This document shows positions 1 through 12,293 of a stretch of 64,000 nucleotides of DNA, piece by piece. The first letter of the stretch is position 1; each line of letters starts with the position of its first letter. The stretch is taken from contig NC_135007.1 in assembly GCF_051020985.1 (NCBI RefSeq), forward strand, positions 17,957,501-18,021,500, in the 5' to 3' direction. Both the position numbers and the translations under genes were made by a program. This stretch comes from Nomia melanderi. Lineage: Eukaryota; Arthropoda; Insecta; Hymenoptera; Halictidae. The notes beneath the pieces are model-generated. The model was not told the DNA's origin. It did no database searches and saw nothing but the letters and a program-made list of their open reading frames with translations.

Positions 1-36
1 TGTCCGCGTACATAGACGCAATGCATACGCCCACAA

Positions 37-160
37 AGAAAAGGAAAAGAAAAGAAAAGAAAAGAAAAGAAAAGAAAAGAAAAGAAAAGAAAAGAAAAGG
101 AAAAGATAACGAAAGATAACGAAAGATAACGAAAGATGACGAAAGATAACGAAAGATAAC
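37..160. repeat. AAAAG microsatellite followed by a GAAAGATAAC decamer array
   Basis: Bases 37-101 are near-perfect AAAAG units. From 102 the period changes to ten bases (GAAAGATAAC), about six copies with one A-to-G change near 138. The decamer looks like two AAAG-derived half units that diverged and were then amplified together. Confidence 0.9.
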
Positions 161-1078
161 GAAACGAAAGAAAACTAACATGGAAACAGTACGAGATTGA
201 TCGTTCTCGCTTTCGGTATTTGTTTAGCTCTGTTCGTTTTGCATTCTCGTATTTCGTGGAAATGCCAAACGCATACCGATCGATCGATCCGTGCATCGTT
301 GCAAGCGAGACCCCGAATCGATGGAACGCGAAGAAAATACGCGGTACTTGTTGATATTTCCGACTCGAAAGTCTACTCGGACGAAACGGTGCAAAACCAA
401 GTTTTCGACATCGTCGCGACTCACGATCTTGGACGACGGACATGTCGAAAGAGAAACGAAAACATGCCGGCACGAATCAATATGCGCTGTACTAATAATA
501 CATTAAACATTATGTATACCGAATCCTATTCGAATCAATGGATATCGTTCATTGTTAAACAGGTAGTGGGCCGCCGACACGTAAATATAACTCTGTGGTA
601 ATAATGTTTATTATTATATTATGGTTATTATTACACAAGACGTAATTATAGGAAATGAAAGAAAAATAGAAAATGTCACCGGCTGTTAGGCTGGACTAGT
701 ACGATATATTAAATATTCTAGATAAACACTCGATATACATACATAAGAGATGTTCATTTCGATTGAACATTTGAAAATCTTTCTTGGTGGGGATTTTGAC
801 AAGTGTTCAATACATAGCGACGATACTGTAATTGAAACGGTCCCCTACGCGTAAGTTTCGATGAAGCTCGTGGAAATTATACGAGAGCTTTTGATCTATT
901 ATTCCAGGGAACGCTTCAATTATTCTCTAAGATACATTGTTATAATTTAAAGCCTATTTTCAAATTTGATTTATGATAATTGCGATATACAACACAAAAC
1001 TATTATATGACATACAACAATAAAGCAAATAAATGGATAAATAAATATGTCTGCTCTCGATGCGTTCGTTATTCCCTG

Positions 1079-1124
1079 AAACCAGCATAAAACCAGCAAA
1101 ACCAGCAAAACCAGCAAAACCAGT
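1079..1124. repeat. Short tandem repeat, unit about AAAACCAGC
   Basis: Four to five copies of a 9-bp unit, visible as repeated ACCAGCAAA. No gene is associated with it. Confidence 0.8.
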
Positions 1125-1796
1125 AGGGGGTGGGTCAAGAAAACTGCTCGTTCTTTTATCATAGAAAACGTTTAATTTAGAAGATAAGCTTATACATTAA
1201 TAATACAAAAAAAGAAAACAAAACTTATAACGTTTGAAATAGAGAACATTTTTATAACATTCTTTACATTAAATAACAAATTATAAAAAACTCAGAGCTT
1301 CTGCATCTCGTTCTTTTGTCGTATCGGCTGAACCGTGAAACCAGTTTCCGAATAGTCGCGACAAGTGGAAACAGTTTAACCGGAGGAATTGTGCAACCTC
1401 GAAAATTGCACAACAGAAAACTCGAAAGAAACGTGTGTTCGGGCTCACTGTTCGGCTGATACAACAGAAACTCGCGATTCATTATACAGAGTAAAAATAA
1501 TAAATATTTACAAGTGACACATATTTATACACAAAGTCAGTACAGTAAGGGGGAAGGGGGAGGGGGGAAAGTTGGTATGATTGTCAAATCTTTGCAAGTT
1601 AGTAATTCTCCCTGTATCAACTGTGCACGGTACGAACACGCTGATTGTACGGTAATGATATAACGCCAGCGAGAGACTCGATGGAAACGAATGGAATATA
1701 AGGCAAATTCGAAATTTTCATTGCACAAGAAGAAAAAGACTCGGAAATAAGTACACGATCGTAATTTCTACTATTTCAAGCAACCAGTTGGTCAAC

Positions 1797-1827
1797 AGAG
1801 AGAGAGAGAGGGAGAGAGAGGGAGAGG

Positions 1828-1893
<66 letters not shown>
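1797..1893. repeat. GA dinucleotide microsatellite
   Basis: A run of about 97 bases of GA, slightly interrupted by extra G residues in its first third and uninterrupted afterwards. It could bind GAGA-type factors or be highly length-polymorphic. Confidence 0.95.
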
Positions 1894-1897
<4 letters not shown>

Positions 1898-2109
1898 TTC
1901 GCGAGGGCGATAGCGATCGAGTAACGTCGATTAAAACCAACTTTTTATACATTTTCACATGTATACGTACACCCGTATGTACATATACATACACATGTAT
2001 ACATATATATGTATATATACTATTCGCGCACGTGCAAATCTTTGCAAATCTTTGCACATACTCATATATGCGTGTAATATACGACATTTATGTACGTATT
2101 CTTCGTATT

Positions 2110-2320
2110 CCTCGTATTCGTTCATATATTTATCTGTTTGTTTGTTTGTTTGTTTCTCTCTACTTATTTATACCTAGCTACTCGTCTATCTATCTATTCA
2201 CCTATCTATCTGTCCATCTACCTACCTACCTATCTATTTAGCTATTCGTCTATTTAATTATCTATCGATCTATTCAACTATTTACCTATCTATCTCTCAT
2301 CTGTTCATCTACCAGTGTAT
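2110..2320. repeat. Degenerate tetranucleotide tract (TTTG, then CTAT/TATC)
   Basis: A short TTTG run near 2135-2155 is followed by about 150 bases of imperfect CTAT/TATC units with many substitutions, typical of an old decaying microsatellite. Confidence 0.8.
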
Positions 2321-4942
2321 GTACTTGTTCAATTGTATAGACGATAATTTAAATAAAAAAACGGAGCTTTTAAGAGATAGTAATACATATTCCTACGACT
2401 TATGGAACGGTTTACCAGACGATGATAAATAAAGCCATTTGTACATAGCGAAATATAAAACAGGCTGTACTCGCGAGGAACAAAATTCTCTGTTCTTTTC
2501 GGAAAGGATAAACGTACCCTCCTCTTTCCTTTCCTCGTTAATCCGATTTCAGCCAATTTCCCCCACGGACATTCGGTTCCGAAAACATACAAATTCGTAA
2601 CGCGCATCAGAAATATTCTCACACTCTCTCGCACACACACGCTTACGCAACGCAAACGCAAGAAAATTTCCATTACTCTGTGCGATCGAACAATCCGATC
2701 CGTTTCACCCTGCCTTTTCAGGTGTTCAGCTGGCGTTCGGGTGTTCGTGTTATTGTCGATGCATGTTCATTATGTATGCACGCGTGCCTCGGCAGGTCAC
2801 TATAATAGATGATTTGACGCACAAAGTTCCGAAGATTATTACCGTACTAGAAATTACAATAAATGTTTGATACAATCGCGGTACATTCGATAGAAATATT
2901 CGCGATGATACGCATCGAGACGAAATCGCTTTGCCGTATACACACGGGCTTTCATCTGTACAAAGCGATTTCTCGAAGACCGTCGCGCTTGTTCTTTTCT
3001 GGTTTCCTCTTCCGTTTCTGTACGTTCGCTATTCTAGCATCTTTCGTTCATATAAAAATAACACGCAATGCCAAGCTATCCAACATTGCTTTGTACATTC
3101 GCCCGTGCTCCAATAAAAAGAAATCGAATTCTAACGAATCTAAAAACATCCAGTGCGAATTTAACGTGACTAATTCTGCGTCTGGTATTCGAGTATCTAC
3201 TGCTAAAACTTAAAGCTACAGCTAAACTGTGTTGTTGGTCATGGTCTTCGTCTTGGTCTCTGTCCTCGTCCTAGCCGTGTCCCAGTGATCATGCACGCAC
3301 GCAGCCTCGCACACTCGGCGACGATCACGCATACATATTCGCATTCGCATTCACATCCACGCAACAATCACGCTCGTCGATGAGAATTCAATGGATGGTG
3401 TGTATAGAGCAAAAATACCGTTTCGCTTTCTCCAAGATGCAATATTACACGAGTACCAACGTCGATTAGTCGCATCTTCGTTTCTTTGATACCGCGTGTT
3501 GTCTCGTTACTGAATTCATCCACTGATCGTACACTTTACAGAGTTTGTGACAAAATTAATACTCGTTATTCTTGTCTCGTTACGTTATCAAAGAAATTTT
3601 GTAAAAATAGAAGATTCACAATTACCTACGATCCTTCTGCGGCTTCAAATTTACATATAATTTACAAAACATGAATATTACCGGCAACTAATTTCGTAAT
3701 AATAGATGCAGCAGTGAAAAAATTCACGGTAGTAGCAATATTAATTACAATTAGAGCGACAACGATAAGTAATAGTAGCGTTAGTATCGACATTAATACT
3801 AATTCATTTTTCCAATATTTTTCTCCTTTTTACAATACATTCTTCCCCCCTTTCTCGCTCAAAGAAAATCTGAGCAAGTGAATCTTATTTATCGTTACTT
3901 TCCTTTAGGACGATTCGTTCGACGTTTTCTTCTGTTCTACAGGATAGGCGTTTTTTCTGCGTTGCAAACTAGTAGAGAAAAGAAAGAAAAAGAAAAGATC
4001 GCTGCACAATGCTATTCTTAATATTATGCCCATCTAGACACCTTCGCTTGGCGAAGGAAACAATTCGTTCGCTTCGTTTTCATCTCAAATTCTATTATTC
4101 GCATCATCCGCAGCACACAGTTTACATCTACCTTCTTTCCAAAGGATATTAATCTTTGCAAATTCCTACGATTGCACCAGATGTACCGATCAAACGCTTA
4201 ATCTACGAGTTCCGATGGAATATTTACAATTCGTAGTAAAATTCGATTTATTTTCTAACGTAGATATTTACGCTTCTATTTTTTTACGAACAACAGCAGG
4301 ACACTGCAATGTATTGTGCACGCGTGAAACCTTAGCTTTGTCGTTCTCTGTCTCGTATGTAAATAAAAGTCATGGACAGCTTTCCGAGTCTAAGACAAAT
4401 TAGACGCGACGAATCCTTCAAGGTACCCGAGAATGCTTTGCAATTCTCTCTACTGAAATGTTCACTTTAGATATTCCTTCTTACAAAACACATTCAGAAC
4501 TGATAGGAATAATAGATGATTAGGTAAATTTAAACGCCTATCCGAGTATGACTGCTTCGTGATCGTATCGATCTCTCTATCGGTTCATGCGTGGATATTA
4601 TTATTCGTATTATTATCAAGAGAAAAAATGAGTTTTCCGAAGAAATAAACGCTCATACTTTCACACGCGCATCGTACACCTCTCTCAAGGATTGCACTTT
4701 TTTCCTCGAAACGACTCGTCCGTTGTTTCATCGAGCTTTAAAGTTCGACGCGTGTAACACGAATCGAAATTGTTGCCCCTCAGGTGAATAGTGCACCTGT
4801 CGTTTAACCACTGTAAAAGCAATTTCTCGTCCACGTTCTATCTTCATTTACACGTATCAACGCCAACTGTGACACTTTTATCCTTCAACGATATTCCACT
4901 CTGTCCTATTTTGTTCGATGCATAACAATAAATTATGACATA

Positions 4943-7900
4943 TTATGAAATGCTTTGTGTACCGTAACCTTTATGTAACGAAAAACACTTACTTTTCTGT
5001 CGCAGTTCGCATTCTTGGTTCGTTTCTCCTTGTTGCGAATTTATTTTTGCCTTTTTATTATCCTTCTCGTCCTCGTCTTGTTCTTGTTCTTGTTCCTCCT
5101 CCTCCCTGTCCTCTCCCTCCCCCGCCAACTCTCCCTCCTCCTCCTCCTCCTCCACCGGTACTTCTTCCACCTCCTCCTCCTCCTCTTCCTCCTCCTCCTC
5201 CTCCTCCTCCTCCTCCTCCTCCTCCTCCTCCTCTTCCTCCTCCTCTTCTTCCTCTTCTTCCGCGGACGAAGATACACTATCACTTTCAGAACTTTCAGAA
5301 TTAATCGAAAATGTACACTGATCATAGTCCTCGGGCTCCGAATACACTTCCGCTCCGGGGAAAATGTACTTTCCGGGACTCAGTTGATAGTACGAGTTCT
5401 CTGTTACGAAGAAACGATCAACATTCAATTGTTGCATTGGAAAGACCATTGAAAAAGAAACGAATGTGTTAGCGCTGTAATGTAAAAAGAAAAGTGGTGT
5501 ACCTGGCAGCCTCGTGGCGAGACTTTCTCGTGGTTTCGATTGCCAACAATGTCTTCCTAGTCTTCCATTTTTCAGTTCTTTCGTTCTATCGTCGTTTTTC
5601 CCTTCTCGACTATCAACACTGTTACAACTGTCGCCGATTCCAGAATCCAAGGCGGAATCGATGGACGCTTGTCTCGGTTTAAAATTGATTTTGTCGATTC
5701 CGCTGGCTGACGATATCACCGTGTTCTCGATACAACCGTTCGACTTCAATATCGTGTCCAACTCCGTGGTTTCCGTCGAGAATTCGACTACCCTCGGACA
5801 TACTTGACACTCCTCCAAATTATATACTTTCCCATTATCTTTCGACGTCGATTCTATCGACGTGACACGGATTTTGTAGTCGGTCGAACAATTCGAATTC
5901 TCCATTACAGACGAGCTGCTCGTGCGGAACTCTAGAGCGGAATGACCGCCAAAGTTCATTCTTTTCGGACTACTCTCCTCGCTCGACTCTCCTAATCTTC
6001 TCTTCGGACTCTCCTGCAACAGATCGAACCTCTCTTCTATATTATTCGCGCGATCGTTTCGGAACGGTGAAACGCAGATGTTTCTATTATCCGAAGATTT
6101 CTGGATATCTCGAGTTTCGAAGGAACTCGCGTGTCGCGTCTTAAAATCGGTGTTCTCGACGCTGTCTCGGGACAGGAGGGTGTTGCTGGTCGTATCCTGA
6201 CTCTGTTCCCACGAATCCTCGGGCAAGTAACGTAACGATACCAGTTGAGACGCTTCTTTGAGAACCGTGTTGTTCCAACAGACTTCCTTGTAGCTGTCTC
6301 CCATTCTGTGAACATACAGCAGAATGCAACCATTCGACGTTTAAAAACTCTCGCTCGGGACAACGCGCGCGACGAGTGTTACTTACAAGTGACACAACTG
6401 ATTCACAATAATATCCCCGTCTCCCAACAGTTCAACGTCGAACTTGAGATGCGGCAATGATTCGCGATTAATCAGAATTTGTGGAACATGCGATGGTATC
6501 GAGGATGGAATTAAAGCTACCGGCCGAACTTTCAACGATGATCCGATTACGATCAAGAGATCACAGTCGTCTTTGTCTTTGGCCATTGCGTCGTGAAAAG
6601 CGTCCGGAAGTCCTTCGCCAAAGAAAACGATGTCCGGCTTCATGATGCCGTGCGTTACCAAATCTATAAATTCGAAATATCTCTGTGGTAAGGATGGATC
6701 CTGAACGCGTCCCGGTTTCGCTGCCCGTACCAGATTACGCGTTTTCTCTCGGTTGATCGTAACGCGCGCGGTATTCTTTGAATTCTCGGAATAAATGAAA
6801 CGGCAAGTCTTGTGAACTGTACCTCGGAAATCTGGCTAAACAGCACGCACGGATAACATGATGCAACGTTTGAAAGGTTACCTTCTATCAGTGCTTATAA
6901 ACAAGCCAAGGTTTTACTCGCAGTTACAATTGATGTATCAACTTATGCGCAGATCAGAGTAAATGGCAACACATCACGTATAGCGAAGACGTATTCCGCA
7001 AAGAGCAGATAATGTTCTCTCGTGGCCACGGACTCGCGACGCGCTACAGGAAAGACTAATGGCAAAAACTATCACTAGGCAGCTAATACTTGCTACTAGA
7101 GAAATTGACAAGCGATTAACAACAACTTGTATAACACCACAGAATATGAGCAACAAGTCACGCAACCGATCAATACATTTCAAATTACCTTTGTAATTTT
7201 CGTTAAAATTCAACTCCGATATAGGTGGCAAAACATTCACTCTACATTTTGGACACAAAGGTATTCTCTGTGCAAAAATATCCTCCCTGATATCGTCGGC
7301 TCTCACTTGGTATTTACACCTTGTACAAGACGCGGTTGCAAAGGAACCTTGAACATTAAACGAACATCATAGAGTTTCTCGTGTTCTCGCAAGTTATTCA
7401 ACGTACAACTGTCGAGAACCATCGGGTTAGAAAATCTTTCGACCACATAAACTGCTCACCATGGCATTCTATGACATTTTCAATGCCTGCTACTTGCTCA
7501 AGAGTGTCTATGTTTTGCGAATAATTTCGAAGAAGTTTCTTTTGCTTGTCGAGCATTTGGATGAACCTGTGACAAGGGCTTGGTTTAAACTGTCCCGGAT
7601 AAATTTCTCGTGCAAATTTGTAAAACGGTCTCGGATCTTGACCGAAATAGTTGATGTCGAACATGGCCTGCAACATATATCACGAATCATGGCAATTAAC
7701 GAGATAAACATTTCGCGTTTCAGCAAACAACTTGAAATTTTACTCCGTATACCTGTGGATCCGGTAAATCTGGAAAATCTTGAGCCAGTCTGGAATAAAT
7801 ACCGTCTCTACTTCTAAAATCAGGAATGCCGCAACTGACACTTACGCCCGCTCCAGTCAACACTATAATTCTTTTACTGCTACGTATTAACCTGACTACG

Positions 7901-9357
7901 TCTGACAAAGTGTTTATATGCCTTAGCTTCTGTCGGCGCGGTGGTTCGGACATTACATTTATTATAATCTGAAATACATTTACAGAAATTCTATGACGAA
8001 TGTCTCGATGGATTACACGGTTGTAGCATATACGGTTATCAGGATTATATTCTCACACCTTCCAGAGGGTCAAGTCGTCGACTTGTTCGGGAATTTGCGT
8101 GGAATCCATAAGAATATGGTGAAGAAGATCTCTAGGATCGGCACCTATCAACATTTGCTTCTGGACCCAAGAGGACGCGTTTCTCCATTGTTGATTCACT
8201 TCCCATTCCCCGGAGAAGTCGGACAGTCCCGATAAATCGGATAAATTTGAAACTGTCGAGGACACTTCGTCTTTCTCGTCTGCTGTATCGATTCTGAAAC
8301 GTTACACGCGATGCCTAATAACCGATGCCGAGCGACTCGTTCGATTTTACGGAGGAGAAGGTAAACTTACGGGCAGCCAGTATCGTCGCTGGTCGAATCG
8401 ATTCTGGATAAGGTGGTTGTCAATTTTGTAACATCCGGGGAAACAGAAGTTGATTTAGATTCGTCGCTTAATTCGTTAAATCCGCTATCACCTCCTCCGT
8501 ACGTTTCTGCAAAAAGAATCGGGTAAACGGTTTACATTAAGCGTAAAACAAAAATAACCGTAATCATTGGAATTATTCGGAATTATTAGGTTACCATCAA
8601 GGATAGAATTCATATTTTTATGAAATGTATATCAGCTTATAGCTACAGCATTCGCAATCTTTTTGACTTTGACCGAAAAGTAAACATAATACAAGTAATA
8701 AGGTCGACGGTGATAATACGACATTTCTTGGTAATCGAAACATTGCTTTCGAAATATTGAAAAGTGGCGGGATACAATGGACGATCCGAAGAAAACTGGC
8801 CACTATCAATACGTAAAGAAGACCGTGCCATCTGTGAACGTTTATCAAACAACGCGCATGACATCGAATCTTCCTGTCACTAGTTTTTCTCTTTTCACTA
8901 TACGAGTCGTCGTTGGGTTAGCTATTTCTCAAACGAATGAAATGGAAAAATCCCCCAAAACGGGATAATTCTAAAGGAATCTGTTGAATTTTTACGATTT
9001 TTAAATTCGATTCTCTATACAGTCGGAAAATAAGTTACACCGAGACTTATTCTATACATACGCATAAAAACTGTCATGGCGGTAACTGTCTCGCATCAAC
9101 TGCGAACAACCGCGACGCGATCAGACTAGAGAACTGGACGCCTTTTGAACCGCCATCTTGCAAACTCGCAAATTTCATTACTGAGTTGAGCATATTTTTC
9201 TGAGAATACCTTCAAGATCTTCATTTGGAGTGTCGTGTGACGTCTCACAGTGTTGGAAATCAGGTTTCACAGTGCTAGTACCGGCGTAATCGTTGCCGTC
9301 GACTTTTCGTCGTTTCGCTGGGGATGAATATTCTGGCAGCTCCGAGCCTGACGCCAT
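4943..9357 (-). CDS. Sirt1: NAD-dependent protein deacetylase sirtuin-1 homologue
   Basis: Class I sirtuin, removing acetyl groups from lysines of histones and transcription factors using NAD, mainly nuclear. Exons: 9210-9357, 8371-8506, 8059-8293, 7753-7968, 7460-7667, 7189-7347, 6387-6663, 5503-6305 and 4943-5400. Phases agree throughout, giving 879 residues, or 913 if the 102-nt intron 5401-5502 is retained. The core has the NAD-binding TGAGVSVSCGIPDFRSRDG (about residue 211), NYSQNID, the catalytic His in ECHGSF (about 314) and two zinc-binding Cys pairs (CTRC, CPKC). Upstream, WVQKQMLIG...DPRDLL is the SIRT1-specific N-terminal helix pair. The tail carries the ESA-like peptide (CWQSK...YIFPGAEVYS) followed by a long poly-Glu run. 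The start is the first ATG in frame (MASGS). The extreme C terminus is uncertain because a consensus donor lies at 4992/4993. Function rests on the family; motifs are directly seen. Confidence 0.95.
5085..5270 (-). repeat. CCT/CTT triplet tract coding for poly-Glu in Sirt1
   Basis: On the plus strand this is a CCT-rich triplet array; read on the minus strand it encodes an acidic segment of about 60 residues, mostly Glu (GAG/GAA), near the C terminus of Sirt1. The purest part (5190-5235) is uninterrupted CCT and so likely to vary in length. Confidence 0.9.
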
Positions 9358-11273
9358 TTTCGACAGCAATGCAATGCATAGTTTGATGCGCTACCGTTGC
9401 TATACAGAGGTCGCTTTTGTCCTTAATGCTTTTTTCCCCTCCACTTTTTCGGTTAGCAGCAGGATAACATCGACACGGTATGAAAGTTTCAAGAATAAGG
9501 AAGAAGATCAATAGTAGGTTCGTACGTTTGTTTGATTCTTCCGCTAACGGTAGACTCGATTTCTCGAGAAAATCCGCGTACGCGTCCGTCTAAGGACACT
9601 CGAAGGCATCCATTCGAACATCATTTCATGTTGAAGACTTTTCATTGCACGTGAATATACACAAGTCCCAACCTACCTTGATTCCACAATTTTACCAGAT
9701 TTTTTCTTCTTATATCGATCAAACGTCACTTTTACGCCAATTCTACCTATTCGGTAAGATGATTTTGCAAGATGCTCCGCTGCGAAACATGGGAATACCT
9801 TCTGAACAATGTAGATGGAGTTGACGATAATGTCGGTATTGAAAAACATTGGAAAACATTGGAAACTATTGGAAAATATCAAATTCTACAATAGTATAAT
9901 TCCATGTTTCTCTCGAAAGTCAACCGCACCGGGTTTGTCTTTTTATCGGGATTTCGCGATGAATAGGATAATTACCAATAGTATTACGAAAGATAAAAGT
10001 ATCTTAATTTCTAAAAATCATCATTGTTTCATTTGCTAAAGAGCACATCGCCACAAGTAAATATGTAAGATACACGAAACAGCTGTGTCGCCATCTTCGA
10101 GAAACGCTCAAACTATTAGGTAATTGATACTATACCTGCACAACTAGATGGAGTTCACTGAGTTTTCTAGGTGTATAATTAAACAAATTTCTCTGTTAAA
10201 TTTTTTACCTTCACGAATACCGCACGTAGGACCAGAACATAAAACTACCTCGAAACTATTGGATATAAGTCGTAAATAACCTAACCTGTTCACTGTACCC
10301 ATCGGATGTATTCACGAGCGTTGTGCTCGGTAGGTACTTTCTTTGAAAAATTCCGAAATATAAGCGAAATATGTTCTTTGCAAGTTCATTTCTATCAAGA
10401 TTGCTTAACGATATTTACCACTTTCCTCATTCTTAATACATGTTTAATTTTTTCACGAAACGAACTTGTCGATTAGTTAATTAGTTGTTATACTTTATAA
10501 TAGACGATAGCACCAATATTTCCATCAAGAGAAAATTTGAAATATTTTCTGAATTGTTTCGTTCATAGGCATGGTGAAATCTGTCGATTTCTCATGTATC
10601 GCGTTATCAAAAAATTCCAACTATTTCTTAGCTATCTACTTCGTTATAGATACATAACTACACAAGTACATGTTCTTACTTGGAAGTTATGTATAGAAGG
10701 TGTTGCCACATTGGGCGTATCATTACGTCAGTATTAAGTAAAAATGCTACAACTATCTTTCGATTATTAAACACGATATATTTTTCAATGAAAATTTCAT
10801 AGTTTTATGGAACTGAGAAAATTTTTCAAAATATTTCCATGTCATTGATTATCACAACTCAAGAGGGGTATCTCGGTGTTCAGCGAATGGAGTTTGCTTG
10901 TTTTTCTAATATAAATGTTACACCTGTTAAATAAAGTAGTCTGATGTTTTGATTAATCTTTAGGAATTTTCCTTACTCTGCACTTCGTTTCCGTCACTGT
11001 CACGTGGGTTATTCGAAAAAGTTTATTCTTAAAGCGAGGAGACAATATACGAGACAATACGTATTAATTATAAATGAACTTGTCCAAATCGAAGCGGCGA
11101 GATACTAAACTAAAATCTAAATAACATTATCATATTCAGGGTGCTCGATCTACATCAACTTGAAGAAATAACCGTATAAACGCGTGCTGTGCCCGTATCC
11201 TTCCTCTGTGTGACTATATATTAGAAAAACATTTTTCAAACATTTGGAATTTTATAAATAATAAATAGTAAAA
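9358..11273. other. Divergent intergenic region between Sirt1 and Tim23
   Basis: Sirt1 reads left and Tim23 reads right from this 1.9 kb AT-rich interval, so both promoters should lie in it. I see no further gene, repeat array or RNA gene. A small TTGGAAAACA-type repetition occurs near 9840-9885. Confidence 0.5.
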
Positions 11274-12293
11274 ATGGCAGACTTACGAGATGAAAGCGAG
11301 ACAAATTTGCAAAACAATAGAAAATATACCAATTTGAATATACCTGGTAAGTGAACGATGTATCCGGTTATTTAAGGCAATGTATCTTATTTTATTTCTC
11401 GTTGATTTTCGATCTGGGTAACATAGTTTAATGATTAGTAGTTTATTATACTCTACTAAAACGAGCAGAGAATTTATATGCAACACGCAATATACAATTG
11501 TATCTTGTATCTTGTATTATATTGGTTCGACTTCAATGTTGTTCACTGTGTTATCGTTTAACATATTCATGATATATTTTATTAATAATTAATAAGATTT
11601 TATATCATATTTATTAGTGAAGTCACAGCAAGGATTAACGCAACTTAGTCCTTACTTGAACTTTGATCCCTCGTATATATCGCAAAGTCAAGCAGAATAT
11701 ATATTTCCAAATGGTGCTGCGAATCGAAGAGGTAGATTCGAATTGGCTTTTGGTCAAATCGGAGCAGGATGCTTGATAGGAGCCGGTATCGGTGGTGTGG
11801 CAGGCTTATATAGAGGTATTAAAGCGACGTCTTTAGCTGGTCAAACCGGCAAGCTTAGAAGGGTACAGTATGTAATTTGATTTATTTTTGATGTTTACCA
11901 AACACAGCGGAAATTACAAGTTAACTTGTAATTTTGTATTGTACAGGTTACTTAACCATGTCTTGAAAAGTGGTTCTACAATGGCTAATACATTGGGAAT
12001 TATATCACTGTTGTACAGTGGTGTCGGTGTGTTGTTTTCAGTGGCAAGAGGTACAGACGATTCTTTAAATACTTTACTATCGGCGATGACAGCAGGCATG
12101 CTGTTTAAATCGACAGGTATGTATACAACTGTGCATACAAAGATGTCAAGATAGTATAATTAATCATTGAATCTTTCCAGCTGGATTTAAGAAGTGCCTA
12201 CAAGGCGGTTATGTCGGATTAGGAATTGCATCCATATATTGTTTGTGGAGTAAGCGAGATACTTTGGAATTGAAGCTGCGCAGCATTAGTTAA
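11274..12293 (+). CDS. Tim23: Mitochondrial inner-membrane translocase subunit Tim23
   Basis: Channel-forming subunit of the TIM23 complex, which imports presequence proteins across the mitochondrial inner membrane. Exons 11274-11346, 11618-11867, 11947-12116 and 12181-12293 join in frame to 201 residues. Recognition rests on LSPYLNFDP in the intermembrane-space part, then the Tim17/22/23 fold: a Gly-rich first membrane segment (GAGCLIGAGIGGVAGLYRG), SLAGQTGKLRR, LLNHVLKSGS..ANTLG, a TDDSLNTLLSAMTAGMLFKST segment and a final GGYVGLGIASIYCLW helix. The length matches the family (about 200). The start is the only upstream ATG (MADLRDES). The exon 2 donor is fixed by the QLLNH junction; reading through it would give an early stop. 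Plausible poly(A) signal at 12567-12572. Confidence 0.93.

Larger units (their letters stand above)
1..4942. other. Intergenic region, repeat-rich, no gene recognised
   Basis: I see no supportable gene here. Open frames are short, several begin only at TTG, and none resembles a known family. The stretch contains an AAAAG tract and a decamer array near the left end, a 9-bp repeat near 1080-1124, a long GA tract at 1797-1893 and TATC/TTTG-type tetranucleotides at about 2110-2320. The right part should include the 3' untranslated region of the leftward Sirt1 gene; the plus-strand string TTTATT near 4245 would be an AATAAA signal on the minus strand. Confidence 0.6.

Noticed and set aside
197..601. 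134-residue plus-strand frame near the left edge
   Set aside because: Starts at TTG, not ATG, has no recognisable domain and is adjacent to simple repeats.
5015..5452. Plus-strand Leu- or Pro-rich frames and a minus-strand Arg-rich frame across the CCT tract
   Set aside because: Out-of-frame readings of the Sirt1 poly-Glu tract; triplet periodicity alone keeps them open.
9182..9209. Extending Sirt1 exon 1 to the GTAATG donor at 9181
   Set aside because: That choice gives phase 2 and an early stop in exon 2; the GTATTC donor at 9209 restores the frame (DLEETYGGGDSG).
11868..11880. Reading Tim23 exon 2 on to YVI and a stop
   Set aside because: Splicing at CA|GTATGT gives the family sequence QLLNH; the short extension is intronic.
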